Origin: OMOG01 sp041485845 | GTDB lineage: Bacteria > Acidobacteriota > Terriglobia > Bryobacterales > Bryobacteraceae | Direction of reading: 5' to 3' | DNA: 6,822 nt | Assembly: GCA_041485845.1 (NCBI GenBank) | Contig: JBGPKH010000508.1 | Span: 1 to 6,822, forward strand | Shown: piece after piece, positions 6,784-6,822 of the stretch | Layout of the letters: every line of letters starts with the position of its first letter | Numbering within the stretch: the stretch's first letter is position 1 | Position numbers and translations under genes: made by a program | The notes under the pieces: generated by a model | Databases searched by the model: none | Seen by the model: the letters and a program-made list of their open reading frames with translations, nothing else | Told to the model about the DNA's origin: nothing

Positions 6784-6809
6784 CACAGATAAACACAGAT
6801 AACACAGAC
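6784..6809. repeat. Short tandem CACAGAT repeat downstream of the barrel gene
   Basis: CACAGAT occurs at 6784-6790 and 6794-6800, and CACAGAC at 6803-6809, that is, three copies with a 9-10 base period separated by AA or AAA. The stretch is AT-richer than the genes around it and begins 15 bases after the barrel stop codon. Similar CCACAGAT arrays are, as far as I recall, common dispersed intergenic repeats in several GC-rich soil phyla. The array may continue past the right edge. Confidence 0.65.
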
Positions 6810-6822
6810 AGAGACAATATTA

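Overview
The window is GC-rich (high G/C at third codon positions, long antisense open frames) and looks like chromosomal DNA from a Gram-negative soil-type bacterium. A TPR plus PD40/TolB-like secreted protein next to a two-component system, a secreted M48 peptidase, a small zinc-ribbon membrane protein and an outer-membrane barrel together resemble Acidobacteriota of the Solibacter/Bryobacter type. That taxonomic placement is inference from gene style, not from a marker gene.

Left half, minus strand, read from right to left: a 123-residue zinc-ribbon-like membrane protein (3975-3604); a sensor histidine kinase (3540-1667) whose reading frame is broken by an apparent one-base deletion near 2473-2478; an OmpR-type response regulator (1670-996) that overlaps the kinase stop codon by four bases; and, 77 bases on, the first 306 codons of a secreted TPR/PD40 beta-propeller protein that leaves the window at base 1. 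Kinase and regulator are clearly one translationally coupled unit. The propeller gene either shares their transcript or uses a weak promoter in the gap.

Right half, plus strand: a secreted or periplasmic M48 zinc metallopeptidase (up to 5082), whose true start is probably well downstream of the first ATG; a 107-base gap holding an imperfect inverted repeat; a cation diffusion facilitator (5190-6101) with an all-HxxxD transport site suggesting zinc preference; a small outer-membrane beta-barrel protein (6139-6768); and a short CACAGAT repeat at the right edge. The two halves diverge from about 3976-4114.

Most of this is ordinary envelope and signalling biology. I see no CRISPR, mobile element, tRNA/rRNA or phage gene. 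The points most worth a second look are the kinase frameshift, the kinase-regulator-propeller cluster in which both kinase sensor and propeller protein carry TPR-like helices, two similarly built promoter-like sites, the M48 start, and the two non-coding repeats.
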